Positions 63,309-64,000 of a stretch of 64,000 nucleotides of DNA are shown here, in pieces. The stretch is taken from the NCBI RefSeq assembly GCF_029906645.1, contig NZ_JARYGZ010000001.1, positions 2,103,208-2,167,207 on the forward strand. Direction: 5' to 3'. Source of the DNA: Sphingomonas oryzagri. Lineage in GTDB: Bacteria > Pseudomonadota > Alphaproteobacteria > Sphingomonadales > Sphingomonadaceae. The notes beneath the pieces were generated by a model. It did not search any database. It had not been told where the DNA came from and saw nothing but the letters and a program-made list of their open reading frames with translations. The position numbers and the translations under genes are program-made. Positions within the stretch are counted from its first letter, which is position 1. Each line of letters starts with the position of its first letter.

Positions 63309-64000
63309 TTACACGGCCCGGCGCGCCAGAGCCTTCCGGCGCTGCGACACCTCGGCCCTTGCCCGTTCCACGGCCTCGGTCTCGGTGACAGTCAGCAGAT
63401 GATCGATCACGCGGTTGAGATGATCTCGCATGGCAATGCGCGCCGCATCCGGCGCTCGCGCTTCGAGCGCTGCGAGGATATGGCCATGTTCAGCCAGCCG
63501 CTCATCCACGCCCAGGCTGCCGGCCTTCATCAGCGTTTCCCGCGCCAGCGGGGAGCGGTGCCGCATGTCCCAGAATTCGGTCACCGTGCCGGCGATGACG
63601 GAATTGCCGGTCGATTCGGCGATCAGGATGTGAAAGCGGCGGTCCGCCGCCTCGGCAGCGGCCTCGTCGGTCTGGTCCATCTGGGCCAGCAACGCGCGAA
63701 GCTCCGCTATCTGCTCGTCGCTGATCTCCATGGCAGCGACGGCTGCGACTTCACCTTCCAGCAGACGCCGTGCCTCGATGATCTCGAAGGCCCCGATATC
63801 GAGTTCGTCGGCCTGCTTGGCGGTGTTGGTGGCCAGAACGAACACCCCCGCGCCCTTGCGCGCCTCGACCAGCCCCTGCAGTTCCAGCGCGATCATCGCT
63901 TCCCTTATGGTGGGACGACTCACGCCAAAGCGCTCGGTGAGATCCCGTTCGGCAGGAAGCCGGCTGCCGATGCGATAGCAGCCTGCGGCAATGTCTCCGG
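63309..64000 (-). CDS. GntR-family regulator, FCD subfamily (5' end cut by the window edge)
   Basis: At least 230 residues of a FadR-type regulator; the reading frame remains open from the visible region to the window edge. Translating upstream gives SRLPAERDLTERFGVSRPTI, an intact winged HTH, followed by the FCD domain (ADRRFHILIAESTGNSVIAG, LAEHGHILAALEARAPDAAR, with His ligands present). It is convergent with uxuB. It fits a UxuR/ExuR-like repressor for the uronate operon, which holds TTGGTA-like repeats upstream. Confidence 0.9.
   Translation of the reverse strand, partial: GDIAAGCYRIGSRLPAERDLTERFGVSRPTIREAMIALELQGLVEARKGAGVFVLATNTAKQADELDIGAFEIIEARRLLEGEVAAVAAMEISDEQIAELRALLAQMDQTDEAAAEAADRRFHILIAESTGNSVIAGTVTEFWDMRHRSPLARETLMKAGSLGVDERLAEHGHILAALEARAPDAARIAMRDHLNRVIDHLLTVTETEAVERARAEVSQRRKALARRAV

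Noticed and set aside
63309-64000. A truncated or broken GntR gene
   Set aside because: The reading frame and HTH continue intact to the window edge, so it is only cut by the window, not a pseudogene.

Overview
The window is GC-rich, densely coded DNA that looks like a sphingomonad-type alphaproteobacterium. The pointers are large TonB-dependent receptors with Ala-rich signal peptides, a protocatechuate 4,5-cleavage lower pathway (ligI, ligJ, ligK, ligU), a ManD-type mannonate dehydratase of the length known from Novosphingobium, and many ATGA/GTGA gene overlaps. No rRNA, tRNA, CRISPR array, insertion sequence or housekeeping gene was seen. Nearly everything is catabolic, so this reads as an accessory-metabolism region built of independent modules.

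Region 1 (1-12961) is a one-carbon/methylated-amine module. A GlxA-type regulator diverges from a four-subunit sarcosine-oxidase-like operon, followed by purU, folD, an XRE-cupin regulator, three glutamate-synthase-like subunits (glxB/C/D = mgsA/B/C) and a glutamine-synthetase-like gene (gmaS/glnT). Together these fit the N-methylglutamate route: methylamine to gamma-glutamylmethylamide (GmaS), to N-methylglutamate (MgsABC), to glutamate plus methylene-tetrahydrofolate (MgdABCD). FolD and PurU then carry the C1 unit to formate.

Region 2 (13020-27876) is a multi-operon catabolic module of unknown substrate: a TonB receptor with a TPR-sulfotransferase, a tannase-family esterase, a GntR regulator, an operon of AA_synth protein, alpha/beta hydrolase, aldehyde dehydrogenase, flavin reductase and second aldehyde dehydrogenase, then a reverse operon of luciferase-like monooxygenase, DUF1330 protein and carboxymuconolactone-decarboxylase-like protein, and an NCS1 permease. 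One 18-bp dyad-like motif occurs in all three promoter regions of this module, which suggests one regulon. This is the best candidate for an undescribed system.

Region 3 (27884-35291) is more ordinary: an arylesterase with a divergent ABC exporter pair, a membrane diguanylate cyclase, and a GST divergent from a WYL-domain regulator with a strong 11-bp palindrome between them.

Region 4 (35333-43251) is the protocatechuate/gallate lower pathway: ligJ-ligI on one strand, a LysR regulator with two tandem HTH domains, and ligK-ligU followed by a DctA-type symporter and an OprB-type porin on the other. No ring-cleavage dioxygenase is present in the window.

Region 5 (43339-64000) is a uronate/gluconate polysaccharide-utilisation region: a TonB receptor, two roughly 1000-residue paralogous beta-helix plus beta-propeller proteins on either side of gluconokinase and a secreted esterase, a GntR regulator with a GntP permease, an orphan LuxR-type HTH protein, kdgK, and a tightly overlapped operon manD-exuT-uxaC-uxuB. 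It ends in a second GntR gene cut by the window edge. The enzymes give a complete D-glucuronate to KDPG route.
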